Source: Shewanella chilikensis (GTDB lineage: Bacteria > Pseudomonadota > Gammaproteobacteria > Enterobacterales > Shewanellaceae). From it: a DNA stretch of 64,000 nt. The notes below the pieces were generated by a model that was given only the letters and a program-made list of their open reading frames with translations, did no database searches and was not told where the DNA came from. The stretch lies in NCBI RefSeq assembly GCF_002836945.1, contig NZ_NIJM01000002.1, positions 1 to 64,000 of the forward strand. The letters are read 5' to 3'. Below are positions 36,562 to 46,349 of the stretch, piece by piece (the stretch's first letter is position 1; each line of letters starts with the position of its first letter). The position numbers were made by a program, and so were the translations under genes.

Positions 36562-37302
36562 TTAATGTGTTCTGCCACTGAAGGCACTTTGGCTGCAGGC
36601 AGCCTGCACCCATGGGTTGTGATTGCCCTGAGAGGCGGCAATCGCCTGATCTCGTTGGCATTCAATAGTATCAACTGGATAGCTTTTGTCCCAAGCCTTG
36701 AATAACTTTAATTGGCTGGAGGCTATCTTGAGCCCATAGGTTTGCTGCATATAAAGGTAGGTTCGGGCGATGCGGCCCCTTGCCTGCGCCGGTGGTTCTG
36801 CCTTACGGCCCTTGAAGTCGATGGTCATCTGACACTGGCCATATTGGTTTGGCTTGGCGTTCCACTGACTGAATCTGAAGTTGGATCTGTCGCCATTGAC
36901 CTCACCCACGGCAGGCACCAGATTGTGCAGGTCGGCCTCCATGCGCTTAAAGGTTTCATCGTTACGGCTGCAGTTCTTGCGACCGCCGTTTTGCCAGCAC
37001 AGCAACTGATGGCCAAACTCCCAGGCAGGTACTATGTGCTCCCATTCTATGCGGTTGGCGCGGGTTTGCTGTTTGCGGATTTGATAGCCGCAGCTTTCCA
37101 AGTCAGGCTGCCATTTCTTGCCTTCCATTTTGATGGCGCAGCCACAGTAGAAACTGACTGCCGGCAGGTTTTGGCTGTAGATAGTCCTGGCGCGTTTTTT
37201 GGCTTCGGAAAAACTGCTGGGATGGCTGGGCGATGCCAGCACAGAAGAGGCTGCCAAAAGCAGCGACAGGGCCACAAGCGGCCGCTGAAGGAATGAAATC
37301 AC
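36562..37302 (-). CDS. endA: endonuclease I (EndA family), exported
   Basis: A 246-residue exported nuclease. A signal peptide (about 1-24, ending SSVLASP) precedes the endonuclease I fold: [15 protein letters not shown] with the catalytic histidine, and [20 protein letters not shown], which supplies the metal-binding asparagine region. Paired cysteines suggest disulfides. An in-frame ATG occurs at 37320 with no ribosome site, whereas AGGGA is five bases before the GTG at 37302, my preferred start. The role is degradation of periplasmic or extracellular DNA, as with Shewanella and Vibrio extracellular nucleases. Confidence 0.92.
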   Translation of the reverse strand: MISFLQRPLVALSLLLAASSVLASPSHPSSFSEAKKRARTIYSQNLPAVSFYCGCAIKMEGKKWQPDLESCGYQIRKQQTRANRIEWEHIVPAWEFGHQLLCWQNGGRKNCSRNDETFKRMEADLHNLVPAVGEVNGDRSNFRFSQWNAKPNQYGQCQMTIDFKGRKAEPPAQARGRIARTYLYMQQTYGLKIASSQLKLFKAWDKSYPVDTIECQRDQAIAASQGNHNPWVQAACSQSAFSGRTH

Positions 37303-37412
37303 GCTGTTCCCTAAAATCATAACTAAGGATGCCGACAGCCGATACTTCAGGTGTCAGACTTAAAATTGTTGCTGCAGATAGTAAAAGAAGCCGCCAGGCT
37401 TGGCAACTTGGC

Positions 37413-37982
37413 TCAGGATGGCTGAGGGCTTAGCAGTTTGCCGCAGCGGCGGCATTGATATTTAGCCTGACCCCGCATGACCTTGTTGTGACGGCGGATG
37501 CTTAGTTCCACCTCGCCGCAGCCACACTGATAGGGTAGGGTCCTGGGTTTGACCGAACTGATATCCATCGAGTGAGTGGTACGCGGCGCCAGGCCATAAA
37601 TCCGCCGCATCAGGCTCTGCCACTCCTTGCCATGAGGTCGGGTCTTGCCATGCAGTTGGAAACAGAGCAGGTGGCAGATCTCGTGTGGAACCACCTCATG
37701 GGTGAAGGTGTGCAGGTTTTGCTCCAGTAGCACTGGATTGAAGCGCAAGCGGTTCTCGGTTGGATGAGCGGTACCGGCGCTGCGGCCTCGCAGGGTAAAA
37801 CTGACCGAAGGGCGCTTTAGTGCATGCCCCAGCGCGGCCTCCGCCTTGAGATAGCAAAGCTCAACTGCATCGAGCACAGCTAGCTGCGCTTCACTGTCGG
37901 CCGGTTGAGGTTGCGGCTCAGACACTTGATGGTATTCAGAAGTGCTGGCGCTTTTAAGGGATCTGAACAACTGACTCAGCAT
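37413..37982 (-). CDS. sprT: SprT-like zinc metalloprotease family protein
   Basis: A 189-residue cytoplasmic protein of the SprT family. The zinc motif is HEICH near residue 103-107, followed by HGKEWQSLMRRIYGL. A C-terminal zinc-ribbon-like part has cysteines in YQCGCGEVE and YQCRRCGKLL. The frame extends to 38030, but the extra region overlaps the hairpin that follows the upstream gene, so ATG 37982 is taken. Proteolytic activity has been shown for the eukaryotic relative Spartan; bacterial SprT is poorly characterised. Confidence 0.87.
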   Translation of the reverse strand: MLSQLFRSLKSASTSEYHQVSEPQPQPADSEAQLAVLDAVELCYLKAEAALGHALKRPSVSFTLRGRSAGTAHPTENRLRFNPVLLEQNLHTFTHEVVPHEICHLLCFQLHGKTRPHGKEWQSLMRRIYGLAPRTTHSMDISSVKPRTLPYQCGCGEVELSIRRHNKVMRGQAKYQCRRCGKLLSPQPS

Positions 37983-38019
37983 GAGAAACTCGAATTGGCA
38001 TGAATTGACGGCGAATAGA

Positions 38020-38041
38020 CAGAGGCGCAACTGCGCCTCTG
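38020..38041 (-). terminator. terminator-like hairpin after the C15-like gene
   Basis: Perfect 9-base arms CAGAGGCGC and GCGCCTCTG surround AACT. It lies 13 bases after the stop of the peptidase-like gene; the following minus-strand bases (TCTATTC) are only weakly T-rich. Confidence 0.6.
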
Positions 38042-38053
38042 TTGAATCAGGGA

Positions 38054-39202
38054 TTATAAACTTTTGGCCGCCGCTGTCAGCATGGCTTTGACCTGCTCGA
38101 CAATTGCCGCTTCGGTATCGGCTTCAAAACCGGCAATGCTCGGGGTATGAATATGCCCGGTGGGAATACGGCTGCCGAGTTGGTTTTGCAGCAGGATAGC
38201 CCGGTAGGAGATCTCATTGGACAGGTAACCGCCGCCAGACCCCTCCACCGAAGTGCTGTTTTGCAGTTCGCTCAGGCTGCTTGCCTGAAACTCGCCACGG
38301 GAAAGGGTGCTGACAGTATGGTTGTCGTTGACCTTCCAGCGGTCGTTTATACTCTGCATGGCCGCTACCGGCAGGGAGAATTCGACAAACGCTGGGCCAT
38401 TGAGGGTATCGTTTTCCAGTTTGGGTGGCAGAGGTCGCTGCTTACTGGCGCCGGTGAAAATATTGCGGTTGTCCGGAGCTTCGGCGCTGCGGTTGCGGCC
38501 CGGAAAGCGTTCCAGATCGAAGTCGCTGCGCCCCATACTGACAGTGACCACCATGTCGACACTATTGTCGCGGTAAACCGGGGTCAACAGCGACTCTATG
38601 ATGCCCTCATCAAAGTCGGCGAAACGTACCGGGATCATCACTGTCTCTATCTGTGCCTGACGGCCGTTAACCGAAAAGCGGTAACCATCCAATGCCAGGG
38701 CGACCAGACCTGAAGGGTTGCTCTGCTCTATATTGCGATCGAGAAAGAAGGGGTCGAATCCGGTTAGCAGTATCTTGATGCTGGCATCATCCTTAAAGTC
38801 GATATCGCTGAAACCTCGGGATGACTTTTCCACCGCCTTGGTCAGTATTTCTCTTTGCCAGGAGGCGATATTGAACTTGGGCGACTGTTTGCCCAGCTCT
38901 GCTCGCATCTGCAACCGGCTCCAGTAAAGGGAGCGGTCGTCGCTGTGACCCGACTGCACATCTCTGACCGCCTGTTGCCACAGGCGTTGCCCCTGGTGCG
39001 CCACCATCTGGGTCACCTTGAGCTCATCGGTATGTTGGCGGTATTTGGTTACCAAATCATCTGTTAATGCCTGATAGCGCTGGACCACTTGAGGCATTTT
39101 TTCGTTGGCGGCAGGCAGGCGATCCTCTTCGACACCGGCCTGAGCCGACAGAGAAACCAGAGTACCCGATAGCAGGGTTATGGCCAGGCTGGGCTTAAAC
39201 AT
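38054..39202 (-). CDS. exported pyroglutamyl-peptidase (C15)-like protein, catalytic Cys replaced
   Basis: A 382-residue protein. A signal peptide ends near residue 22 (LSAQAG), a helical N-terminal extension covers 25-140, and a peptidase C15 fold follows from KILLTGFDPFF (144-154). The family glutamate is kept (E231 in DLERFP, followed by APDN) and the histidine is kept (H352 in GHIHTPS). The position of the catalytic cysteine aligns by eye to S328 in YLSNEISY. Known pyroglutamyl peptidase I enzymes are cytoplasmic and about 215 residues long, so this is a long exported variant. It may be a serine-variant hydrolase or a non-catalytic binding protein. Confidence 0.8.
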   Translation of the reverse strand: MFKPSLAITLLSGTLVSLSAQAGVEEDRLPAANEKMPQVVQRYQALTDDLVTKYRQHTDELKVTQMVAHQGQRLWQQAVRDVQSGHSDDRSLYWSRLQMRAELGKQSPKFNIASWQREILTKAVEKSSRGFSDIDFKDDASIKILLTGFDPFFLDRNIEQSNPSGLVALALDGYRFSVNGRQAQIETVMIPVRFADFDEGIIESLLTPVYRDNSVDMVVTVSMGRSDFDLERFPGRNRSAEAPDNRNIFTGASKQRPLPPKLENDTLNGPAFVEFSLPVAAMQSINDRWKVNDNHTVSTLSRGEFQASSLSELQNSTSVEGSGGGYLSNEISYRAILLQNQLGSRIPTGHIHTPSIAGFEADTEAAIVEQVKAMLTAAAKSL

Positions 39203-39392
39203 GGCAGTTCCTTTCGCTTATAGAGTTGTAAAGTAATGCGTTTGTTAAGTATGCAACACTCGCCAGCAACAGGAAAGCTATCTGTTGCCTTGCCAGATTG
39301 TTGCCACAATTGAGCAGGGCTTTGCCAGATAATTATTCATTCCAGGATTGTATGCTTGTTGCTTTGACCGCCGGGAATTAAAGGGGAATGAG

Positions 39393-40262
39393 ATGAATAA
39401 AGGTTTGCACAGAAAGCGCCTGAGTAAGCGTTTGCTGCTGCCCATGTTGCTGTGTTTATTGGCTCAGCAAACGCAGGCAGTGGCAGCGGCGCAGACCAAG
39501 GTCAGTGAAGTCGGCTCTGAGGTCACGGTCGAGGGTTGGCAAGAGGTACGCCGCTGGGACAAGTTGTTTGAATCTGCAGGTGTTAAAGGCTGTTTGCTGC
39601 TTTGGGATCAAAAGCGTTCTTTGGGGCTATCCAACAATCTAAGTCGCGCCGCCGAAGGCTTTATTCCTGCTTCTACCTTCAAGATCCCCTCTAGCCTGAT
39701 TGCGTTGCAAACCGGGGCGGTGCGCGATGAAACCAGTCGTTTTAGCTGGGACGGAAAAGTTCGGGAAATTGCTGCCTGGAACCGGGATCAGAGTTTTCGC
39801 ACCGCAATGAAGTACTCCGTGGTGCCTGTGTATCAGCAGCTGGCCAGGGAGATAGGCCCCAAAGTGATGGCAGCTATGGTGCGGCAACTGGAATATGGTA
39901 ATCAGAATATCGGTGGCCAAGCGGACAGCTTCTGGCTCGACGGTCAACTTAGGATAACGGCGTTCCAACAAGTGGATTTTCTGCAGCAACTGCATGACAA
40001 CAAGTTGCCTGTGTCTGAGCGCAGCCAGCGAATTGTCAAACAGATGATGCTGACCGAAGCGAGTACTGACTATATCATTCGCGCCAAGACAGGCTATGGT
40101 GTACAGCAAACGCCGGCCATAGGTTGGTGGGTCGGTTGGTTGGAGTTGGACGACAATACTGTCTATTTCGCCATTAATCTGGATCTGACCTCCGCAAGCC
40201 AGTTACCGTTGCGCCAACAACTGGTGAAACAGGTGCTCAAGCAGGAACTGCTACTGCCTTGA
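39393..40262 (+). CDS. blaOXA: class D beta-lactamase, OXA-55-like
   Basis: A 289-residue periplasmic serine beta-lactamase. After a signal peptide (ending near AVAAA, residue 32) come the class D motifs: STFK with S94 and K97, SVV at 142-144, YGN at 168-170 and KTG at 232-234. Length and sequence fit the OXA-55 group, the intrinsic chromosomal oxacillinases of Shewanella algae, which have weak carbapenemase activity. AAGGGGA before ATG 39393 selects this start over the open frame back to 39348. No insertion sequence or integron feature flanks it, so it looks resident. It is convergent with the LysR gene. Confidence 0.95.
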   Translation: MNKGLHRKRLSKRLLLPMLLCLLAQQTQAVAAAQTKVSEVGSEVTVEGWQEVRRWDKLFESAGVKGCLLLWDQKRSLGLSNNLSRAAEGFIPASTFKIPSSLIALQTGAVRDETSRFSWDGKVREIAAWNRDQSFRTAMKYSVVPVYQQLAREIGPKVMAAMVRQLEYGNQNIGGQADSFWLDGQLRITAFQQVDFLQQLHDNKLPVSERSQRIVKQMMLTEASTDYIIRAKTGYGVQQTPAIGWWVGWLELDDNTVYFAINLDLTSASQLPLRQQLVKQVLKQELLLP

Positions 40263-40366
40263 GTTTGGCAGGCTTGGAATATAGAGAGCCAAAAAATAAG
40301 TCAGAGAAGGCCAACTTGTGTGCTGTATTATTGATTCCTCGCCCTATTTTCATCTGCAAAGATTGG

Positions 40367-41278
40367 CTACATCATCAAAGATTGCAGCGATTCCTGACTG
40401 TTGAAGCGCTTGGTAAAGAAGTCCAGAAATACACTGATATTGGTCGCCAGTTGTCGACGGGAGGAATAGACGCCATAGACCTTGAAGGGCTCTATGGGCC
40501 ACTCCTGCAGCAGCGGCACCAGGGCGCCACTGGCCAGTTCGTTCTTGCATACCGAATGGGACAACATGGCGATGCCAAAGTCATCCAGCGCCAGTTGCTT
40601 GACCATGATGGCACTGTTTACCCGAGTGCGGCGCCTGAAGCTGGCCATGGTTTTGCGGCTACCCTTGCCCAGCGGCCAGATGGGGGCCGAACGGGAGGTA
40701 CCCAGCAAGATACCATCGTGGCGGGCCAGATCTCTCGGGGTTGCCGGCGTTCCTTTGGACTTGAGATAGCCGGGGCCTGCCACCAGAATCGGCTGACGTT
40801 CAAACAGGAGCCTGGCGACAAGATCCGAAGGCTGCAGTGGGCCATACTTGATGGCGATATCATAGCCTTCGCCTACCAAGCCCACATCGGCATCGGTAAA
40901 CTGTACATCCAGTTCGACCCCCGGATAGAGACGCATAAAGCCGCTGCAGAGATTGGCGATTAACTCTTGGCTGAATGAAACCGGGATCGCAATCCGCAAT
41001 GAACCGGAAACATCGTTATGGGTATTCTCGATTGTGGCTTTTGCCGCTTCCACTTCGTTGCAGATGCTGTCACAGTGTTGATAAAAGAGCGCGCCCACCT
41101 GAGTGAGGCTTATTGAGCGGGTATTTCGTTGCAGCAGACGGACCCCAAGCTGTTGTTCCAGTTGGGCGATTTTTCGGCTAATGGTAGACTTTGGCAGGCC
41201 GGTTTCACGGGCTGCCTGAGAGAAGCCTTCTGCTCTGACCACTGCTGCAAATAGGAGCATCCCATTCAAATCTGGCAT
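40367..41278 (-). CDS. LysR-family transcriptional regulator
   Basis: A 303-residue LysR regulator. The N-terminal winged helix (1-60) has FSQAARETGLPKSTISRKIAQLEQ as its helix-turn-helix, split here by the usual LysR pattern, and the effector domain runs from about 90 to 295. It diverges from the 1517-residue carboxylase gene with 121 bases between the start codons, the classic LysR position, so the carboxylase is the likely target. It converges on blaOXA at its other end; control of the beta-lactamase is less likely by geometry. The ligand is unknown. Confidence 0.93.
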   Translation of the reverse strand: MPDLNGMLLFAAVVRAEGFSQAARETGLPKSTISRKIAQLEQQLGVRLLQRNTRSISLTQVGALFYQHCDSICNEVEAAKATIENTHNDVSGSLRIAIPVSFSQELIANLCSGFMRLYPGVELDVQFTDADVGLVGEGYDIAIKYGPLQPSDLVARLLFERQPILVAGPGYLKSKGTPATPRDLARHDGILLGTSRSAPIWPLGKGSRKTMASFRRRTRVNSAIMVKQLALDDFGIAMLSHSVCKNELASGALVPLLQEWPIEPFKVYGVYSSRRQLATNISVFLDFFTKRFNSQESLQSLMM

Positions 41279-41399
41279 GTTTTTATTACTGTCTCAAAAA
41301 TGGAACATAGCGTCTAAGGCAGTTTAATGGCATTTGACGGGATAACAAAGGTATATTTACTGGCTAAAAAATTTCAGAGGCTTAGCAGAGGATCGATAG

Positions 41400-44300
41400 A
41401 TGACCAGCAAGAAGCAGCCCGCAAACACGACTCAAGCCCAGACTCCGGATCCCCTGTTTTTGCAGGCGGAGCATTTGGCTAAGGATTTTTCGCTGTTCCC
41501 AGAGCACAGCAAACAGAGCCTTTCAGAAGAGATAAAGGGTCTGTTGGATGACGATGCCATCCAGAGTAACTTAAAGTCATTGGCGCAGTTGGATGTGGAT
41601 GGCTATGTTGCCAAAGTTATCCAGCCTACCCAGGACAAGAACCGCCCAGGTGCCAAGCGAATCATTGCTGATCTGAAAGGCAAGATGATCGCCGAGAGCC
41701 ACAACGGCCCATTCTACAGCGCCGAAATCGAGCTGAACTTTGGTGGTCGTAATCGCCGAATCGGTTTTATTGCCCAGGAGCGCACCACGGCCAACGGTGC
41801 CTGGATGCCAGAGCACCACCTGCAGGCCTGTGAGGCGATTCGTCATTTTGCCGAATTGTCCATGCCCATAGTTTACCTGATTGATACCCCAGGAGCCGAT
41901 GCTGGTGAGGTGGCCAATAGCCATAACCAGGCGCATTCTATTTCCAAGGCGATTGCTGAAAGTGCCAACGTCGATGTACCGACTTTGGGGATAGTGATTG
42001 GCGCCGGTTATTCGGGCGGGGCTATTCCACTGGCGGCGGCCAATATACTGTTGTCGCTGCGCGATGGTATTTTCAACACCATTCAGCCTCAGGGCCTGCA
42101 GAGCATTGCCCGCAAGTACAACCTTTCATGGCAGGAGTGTGCCAAGTCTGTTGGCGTGTCCCCGGAAGAGCTCTACACCTCAGGTTGTATCGACGGCATT
42201 GTGGATTTCTCTCCTTATGATCGCGACGAGCGTCAGCACAATCTGCGCCGCGCCATCATCAGCGCCATCGAAGCCATTGAACGCGCCGCAGTGCAGTTTG
42301 TAAAAGAATCCGATGACCTGCGCGAACACTATGATCGCAGCCTCAAGCGTTTCCTCGAGCCTTCCAAAAGCCTCAAGGCGTTGGAATCCAACTCGGAAAT
42401 GTCGGTTGCCATCAGCCCGACCATGCACCTTAACCTGTTCGGCAGCGCCTACCGTTATCTGCGTTATTTGACTCTGCGTAGCCGTATTCACTCCATCTCC
42501 ATGGATCAGTATGGTCGCCTGTCCAAGGTGAGTGTGCCGGAAGGGGATCTGTTGGCCAGGATCCAGAAGGAGCAGGAGAAGGTGTTCCAGGCTTGGCTGT
42601 CCAGCCCGGACAAGCTGGTTTACGACGAAGAACTCAACAAGCTGTGGAGTAACTTCATCTCCAAGCGTGATGATGTTTCCACCGAGCGCAACATGCTGAC
42701 CCGTCTGATCCTGGGTGAGCCGAAAGAGAACTACAAGAAGGCCCGTAAGGCGCTGCTGTTCAACATTGGTTGGTCTTTGTATCACCGTTGGAAGAGTAAT
42801 GCGGCCAACAACTTCAAGGGGCTTATCCACTATCTGGAAACTCTGCCGGCAGAAGTGACTCAGGCGCCTTGGCCTGAACTGAACCAACTGACAGTACTGG
42901 ATGTCGTGGTCAATGAAGAACTGCGTGAAGACTTTATTTGGCAGTGCTACAACATCCTGATCTTTAACGCGCTGTACGACAATGTCGTGGGTAACCTGGC
43001 CTCTATCGCCAAGGAAGCCATGATGGCCAAGAGCCTGTCGCGTCAGTCTGTTGATGGCTTGCTGCACAAGTCTATCGACCGGGCGATTTCCACTCAGGAT
43101 ACCGCCAACGACAAGAGCAAGTTCTACAAGTGGCTGAAGTATTTCATGTCACAGTCCAACCGCGCCGAACTGCTGACCAAGACAGAGCAGTGGAAGAGTG
43201 TAGGTTTCCCACAGCTGAACGATTCATTGTTCGTTATCCTGACTTACTTCTTTGAACGTCTGCTGCCGGAATACTTCGACAGCGAAGAGGATAAGGGCAA
43301 GTACACAGGTGCCATCAACCCGGTGCGTATCGGTCGTCGTAAGGACTTCTGGAACCGTTTGACCATGGGTTACCAGGATCTGCTGATCCAGAAGGTGCTG
43401 CGTGACGAGAAGAAAGCCGGCAATATGACCTGGGAAAATATCATCGCCAAGTTCTTCAAGAACTTCGATGAGATCAATGGCGACAAGATGTCGGCCAACC
43501 TGCTTAATTTCCCTGGCTTCCGTCTCTCTATTGAAGATGCTCTCGACAAGGGCATTCGCCCCTGTGGTTTGATCACGGGTCTGGCGGACTTTGAACATGG
43601 CGGCAAGGCGCTGCGTGTCGGGGTTGCCGTATCCAACACCGCCTTCCAGGCCGGTGCCTTCGATATGGCCAGCGCCGAGAAGTTCTCTGCGCTGCTTATT
43701 GAGTGTGCCAAGCGCAGGCTGCCGGTGATCTGCTTTATCAGTTCCGGCGGTATGCAGACCAAAGAAGGGGCTGCTGCACTGTTCTCCATGGCTGTGGTGA
43801 ACGACCGTATTACCCGTTTCGTGCGTGACAACGAACTGCCAGTGCTGATGTTTGGTTTCGGTGACTGTACCGGTGGAGCCCAGGCATCCTTCGTGACCCA
43901 CCCTCTGGTGCAAACTTATTATCTGTCCGGTACCAATATGCCGTTTGCCGGTCAGATGGTGGTACCAGCGTACCTGCCATCCACTTCGACTCTGTCCAAC
44001 TACCTGTCCAAGGTGCCCGGAGCGATGAATGGCCTGGTCAACAACCCATTCAGCACTCAACTTGATGAACAGCTCAAGAGCATAGATCCTCTGATGCCTA
44101 TGCCAAGCGCCGAGATAAGTGATGTGCTGACCAATGCGCTGTCGACTCTGGTGGTTGAAGTAGAAGAGGTCAGCGAAGAGATAGTTCAGGACGATCCTCG
44201 TGCCCTGATGAAGCCTATCGACAAGGTGCTGGTACACGCCCGAGGCTGTACAGCGGTGAAACTGATCCGCAAGGCGCACGACAATGGCATCAATGTGGTA

Positions 44301-45953
44301 CTGGTGGCGTCCGATCCTGATATGACGTCGGTTCCTGCCGACATGCTCAAGGAAAACGACAAGCTGGTTTGTCTCGGTGGTAACACTTCCGACGAGTCCT
44401 ACCTGAACGCTTACTCAGTGCTGAAAGTGGCCGAGTATGAGCAGGTAGACGCGTTGCACCCCGGGATTGGCTTCCTGTCGGAAAGCCCACAATTCGCCGC
44501 CTTGTGTGTGAACAACGGCGTGAACTTTGTTGGCCCAAGTGTGCATTCGATGACAACCATGGGTAACAAGTCCAACGCCATCAAGACCTCTCAGGCACAG
44601 AATGTGCCCGTGGTACCTGGCTCTCACGGTATTTTGACCAACGCCGAACAAGCGGTGAACGTGGCCAATGAAATTGGCTACCCAGTACTGCTCAAAGCGG
44701 TACAAGGTGGTGGCGGTAAGGGTATCCAAGTGGTTAAGCGCCCTGAGGATATGATTGGCCTGTTCCAGAAAACCTCCACGGAAGCGGCTGCCGCCTTTGG
44801 TAACGGTGATCTGTACCTGGAAAAATATGTGACTTCCCTGCGTCACATTGAAGTTCAGCTGCTGCGTGACAAGTTCGGCAACACCAAGGTACTGGGTCTG
44901 CGTGACTGCTCGGTGCAGCGTAACAACCAGAAGGTGATTGAAGAGTCCGGTTCCACCATGCTGCCTGAAGAACTCAAGCAGAAGGTGATGGAATACACCC
45001 GTGCTCTGGGTGATGCCACCGACTATATGGGCGCAGGTACCGTTGAGTTCATCTATAACCTGGATGCCAACGAAGTCTACTTTATGGAGATGAATACCCG
45101 TCTGCAGGTAGAGCACCCGGTAACCGAAGCGACTTCCGGTATTGATATCGTCAGCGCGCAATTCGATGTGGCAGCCGGTCGCTCCATTGAAGATCTGCAA
45201 CCGCAGGAAATCGGCTATGCGATGGAAGTGCGGGTGACAGCCGAGAAGGCAGCTCTGGACAGCCAGGGCATACTGCAGCTGGTGCCAAACCCGGGTCTTA
45301 TCACTGAGTGCGTGATGCCAGAGCGCGATGATGTGGAAATCATCTCTATCGCGGCCGATGGCAAAGAAGTATCGCCATACTACGACAGCCTGATTGCCCA
45401 GATCATCATCCGCGGTGACAGCCGGGACGATGTGATTGCCAAGATGTATGACTATCTGGATCAGGTGGTCATCAAGGGTATCGCCACCAACATCCCGCTG
45501 CTGAAGCGGATCCTGGCCGACGAGACCTTCCGTGAAGGCGTGTATGACACCAACTATCTGCCGCGTCTGATGGCTGAGCTGGATATCCCAGCCCTGATCG
45601 CCGAAATGGAAGCCGCCGCCGAAACTCAAGGTGTGGATACTGAATCGCTGCGTGTGGGTGAGTCCAACGAGCTCAAGGTGTTGGCTCAGGGCGCGGGTAT
45701 CTTCTATACCTCTCCGGCACCGGGCGAAGCCGACTTCGTCAAGGAAGGCGACATAGTGACTGTCGATCAGACGTTGGCACTGACCGAAGCGATGAAGATG
45801 TTCTCTCAGGTGACACTGGCAGGCTTCAACCGCAAGGGTGCCGAGCTGTATCCAGAGGATAAGAAATATCGCATTGAGCGGATCCTCAACAGCAATGGCC
45901 AACAGGTCTCCCAAGGCGATCTGCTGTTTGTAGTTTCCCCAGTGGAAGACTGA
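41400..45953 (+). CDS. multidomain biotin-dependent acyl-CoA carboxylase
   Basis: A 1517-residue fusion. Order: carboxyltransferase half with AccA-like features (about 60-330; SMPIVYLIDTPGADAGE, GAGYSGGAIPLAAANILL), a helical linker (350-700), carboxyltransferase half with AccD-like features (710-930; CFISSGGMQTKEGAAALFSM), biotin carboxylase (950-1390; ATP-grasp LLKAVQGGGGKGIQV and FMEMNTRLQVEHPVTEATS), and a biotinyl domain with EAMKM, biotin lysine K1466. All activities of an acetyl- or propionyl-type CoA carboxylase are thus on one chain. It is distinct from the separate housekeeping AccABCD. AGAGGA precedes the ATG, the divergent LysR is a likely regulator, and a terminator follows at 46025. 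Confidence 0.93.
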   Translation: MTSKKQPANTTQAQTPDPLFLQAEHLAKDFSLFPEHSKQSLSEEIKGLLDDDAIQSNLKSLAQLDVDGYVAKVIQPTQDKNRPGAKRIIADLKGKMIAESHNGPFYSAEIELNFGGRNRRIGFIAQERTTANGAWMPEHHLQACEAIRHFAELSMPIVYLIDTPGADAGEVANSHNQAHSISKAIAESANVDVPTLGIVIGAGYSGGAIPLAAANILLSLRDGIFNTIQPQGLQSIARKYNLSWQECAKSVGVSPEELYTSGCIDGIVDFSPYDRDERQHNLRRAIISAIEAIERAAVQFVKESDDLREHYDRSLKRFLEPSKSLKALESNSEMSVAISPTMHLNLFGSAYRYLRYLTLRSRIHSISMDQYGRLSKVSVPEGDLLARIQKEQEKVFQAWLSSPDKLVYDEELNKLWSNFISKRDDVSTERNMLTRLILGEPKENYKKARKALLFNIGWSLYHRWKSNAANNFKGLIHYLETLPAEVTQAPWPELNQLTVLDVVVNEELREDFIWQCYNILIFNALYDNVVGNLASIAKEAMMAKSLSRQSVDGLLHKSIDRAISTQDTANDKSKFYKWLKYFMSQSNRAELLTKTEQWKSVGFPQLNDSLFVILTYFFERLLPEYFDSEEDKGKYTGAINPVRIGRRKDFWNRLTMGYQDLLIQKVLRDEKKAGNMTWENIIAKFFKNFDEINGDKMSANLLNFPGFRLSIEDALDKGIRPCGLITGLADFEHGGKALRVGVAVSNTAFQAGAFDMASAEKFSALLIECAKRRLPVICFISSGGMQTKEGAAALFSMAVVNDRITRFVRDNELPVLMFGFGDCTGGAQASFVTHPLVQTYYLSGTNMPFAGQMVVPAYLPSTSTLSNYLSKVPGAMNGLVNNPFSTQLDEQLKSIDPLMPMPSAEISDVLTNALSTLVVEVEEVSEEIVQDDPRALMKPIDKVLVHARGCTAVKLIRKAHDNGINVVLVASDPDMTSVPADMLKENDKLVCLGGNTSDESYLNAYSVLKVAEYEQVDALHPGIGFLSESPQFAALCVNNGVNFVGPSVHSMTTMGNKSNAIKTSQAQNVPVVPGSHGILTNAEQAVNVANEIGYPVLLKAVQGGGGKGIQVVKRPEDMIGLFQKTSTEAAAAFGNGDLYLEKYVTSLRHIEVQLLRDKFGNTKVLGLRDCSVQRNNQKVIEESGSTMLPEELKQKVMEYTRALGDATDYMGAGTVEFIYNLDANEVYFMEMNTRLQVEHPVTEATSGIDIVSAQFDVAAGRSIEDLQPQEIGYAMEVRVTAEKAALDSQGILQLVPNPGLITECVMPERDDVEIISIAADGKEVSPYYDSLIAQIIIRGDSRDDVIAKMYDYLDQVVIKGIATNIPLLKRILADETFREGVYDTNYLPRLMAELDIPALIAEMEAAAETQGVDTESLRVGESNELKVLAQGAGIFYTSPAPGEADFVKEGDIVTVDQTLALTEAMKMFSQVTLAGFNRKGAELYPEDKKYRIERILNSNGQQVSQGDLLFVVSPVED

Positions 45954-46024
45954 GGTTACTGATAGTCAGCTCAGGTAAAGCGTGAATTATTAGCCTGAGC
46001 GTTTGCAGTTTTATTTATAAAGTT

Positions 46025-46059
46025 AAAAATCCGGTGGCTAACAGTCATCGGATTTTTTT
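46025..46059 (+). terminator. intrinsic terminator after the carboxylase gene
   Basis: Arms AAAAATCCGGTG and CATCGGATTTTT (one G-T wobble) surround a 9-base loop and end in a run of seven T. Confidence 0.88.
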
Positions 46060-46215
46060 ATTTAATTTTCAGCGATATACATAATCGCATCCGGCCTTGT
46101 TGAAAGCTTGTTTCCATCCGCTTGCTTTCCATCAATCTATTTGCTGCTGGTTTAAGCTCCTATCTGTGGGGCATAGGCATTAAGTAACAACCAATGTGAT
46201 AAAAATCAACATGAT

Positions 46216-46250
46216 AAAAAAAATGCCAGTCGCCCTAAAGCTGACTGGCA
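46216..46250 (-). terminator. intrinsic terminator after the small outer-membrane protein gene
   Basis: Arms TGCCAGTC and GACTGGCA surround an 11-base loop. On the minus strand the stem runs directly into eight T. It lies about 100 bases after the stop at 46350. Confidence 0.85.
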
Positions 46251-46349
46251 CTTGCCAAATGGTCAATAATTGATGAATGAAGAAGAATGAGTTTAAAATT
46301 CCCGGGTACTTAAACTATCAGTACCCTTTGAAAACCATGTCAATAAAGT

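Noticed and set aside
39393..40262. Beta-lactamase acquired by a mobile element
   Set aside because: No integron attC site, transposase or change in composition next to the gene; neighbours look like ordinary core genes.
44415..45914. A 499-codon open frame opposite the carboxylase gene
   Set aside because: It is antisense to well-defined biotin carboxylase and biotinyl domains and has no ribosome site or recognisable fold.
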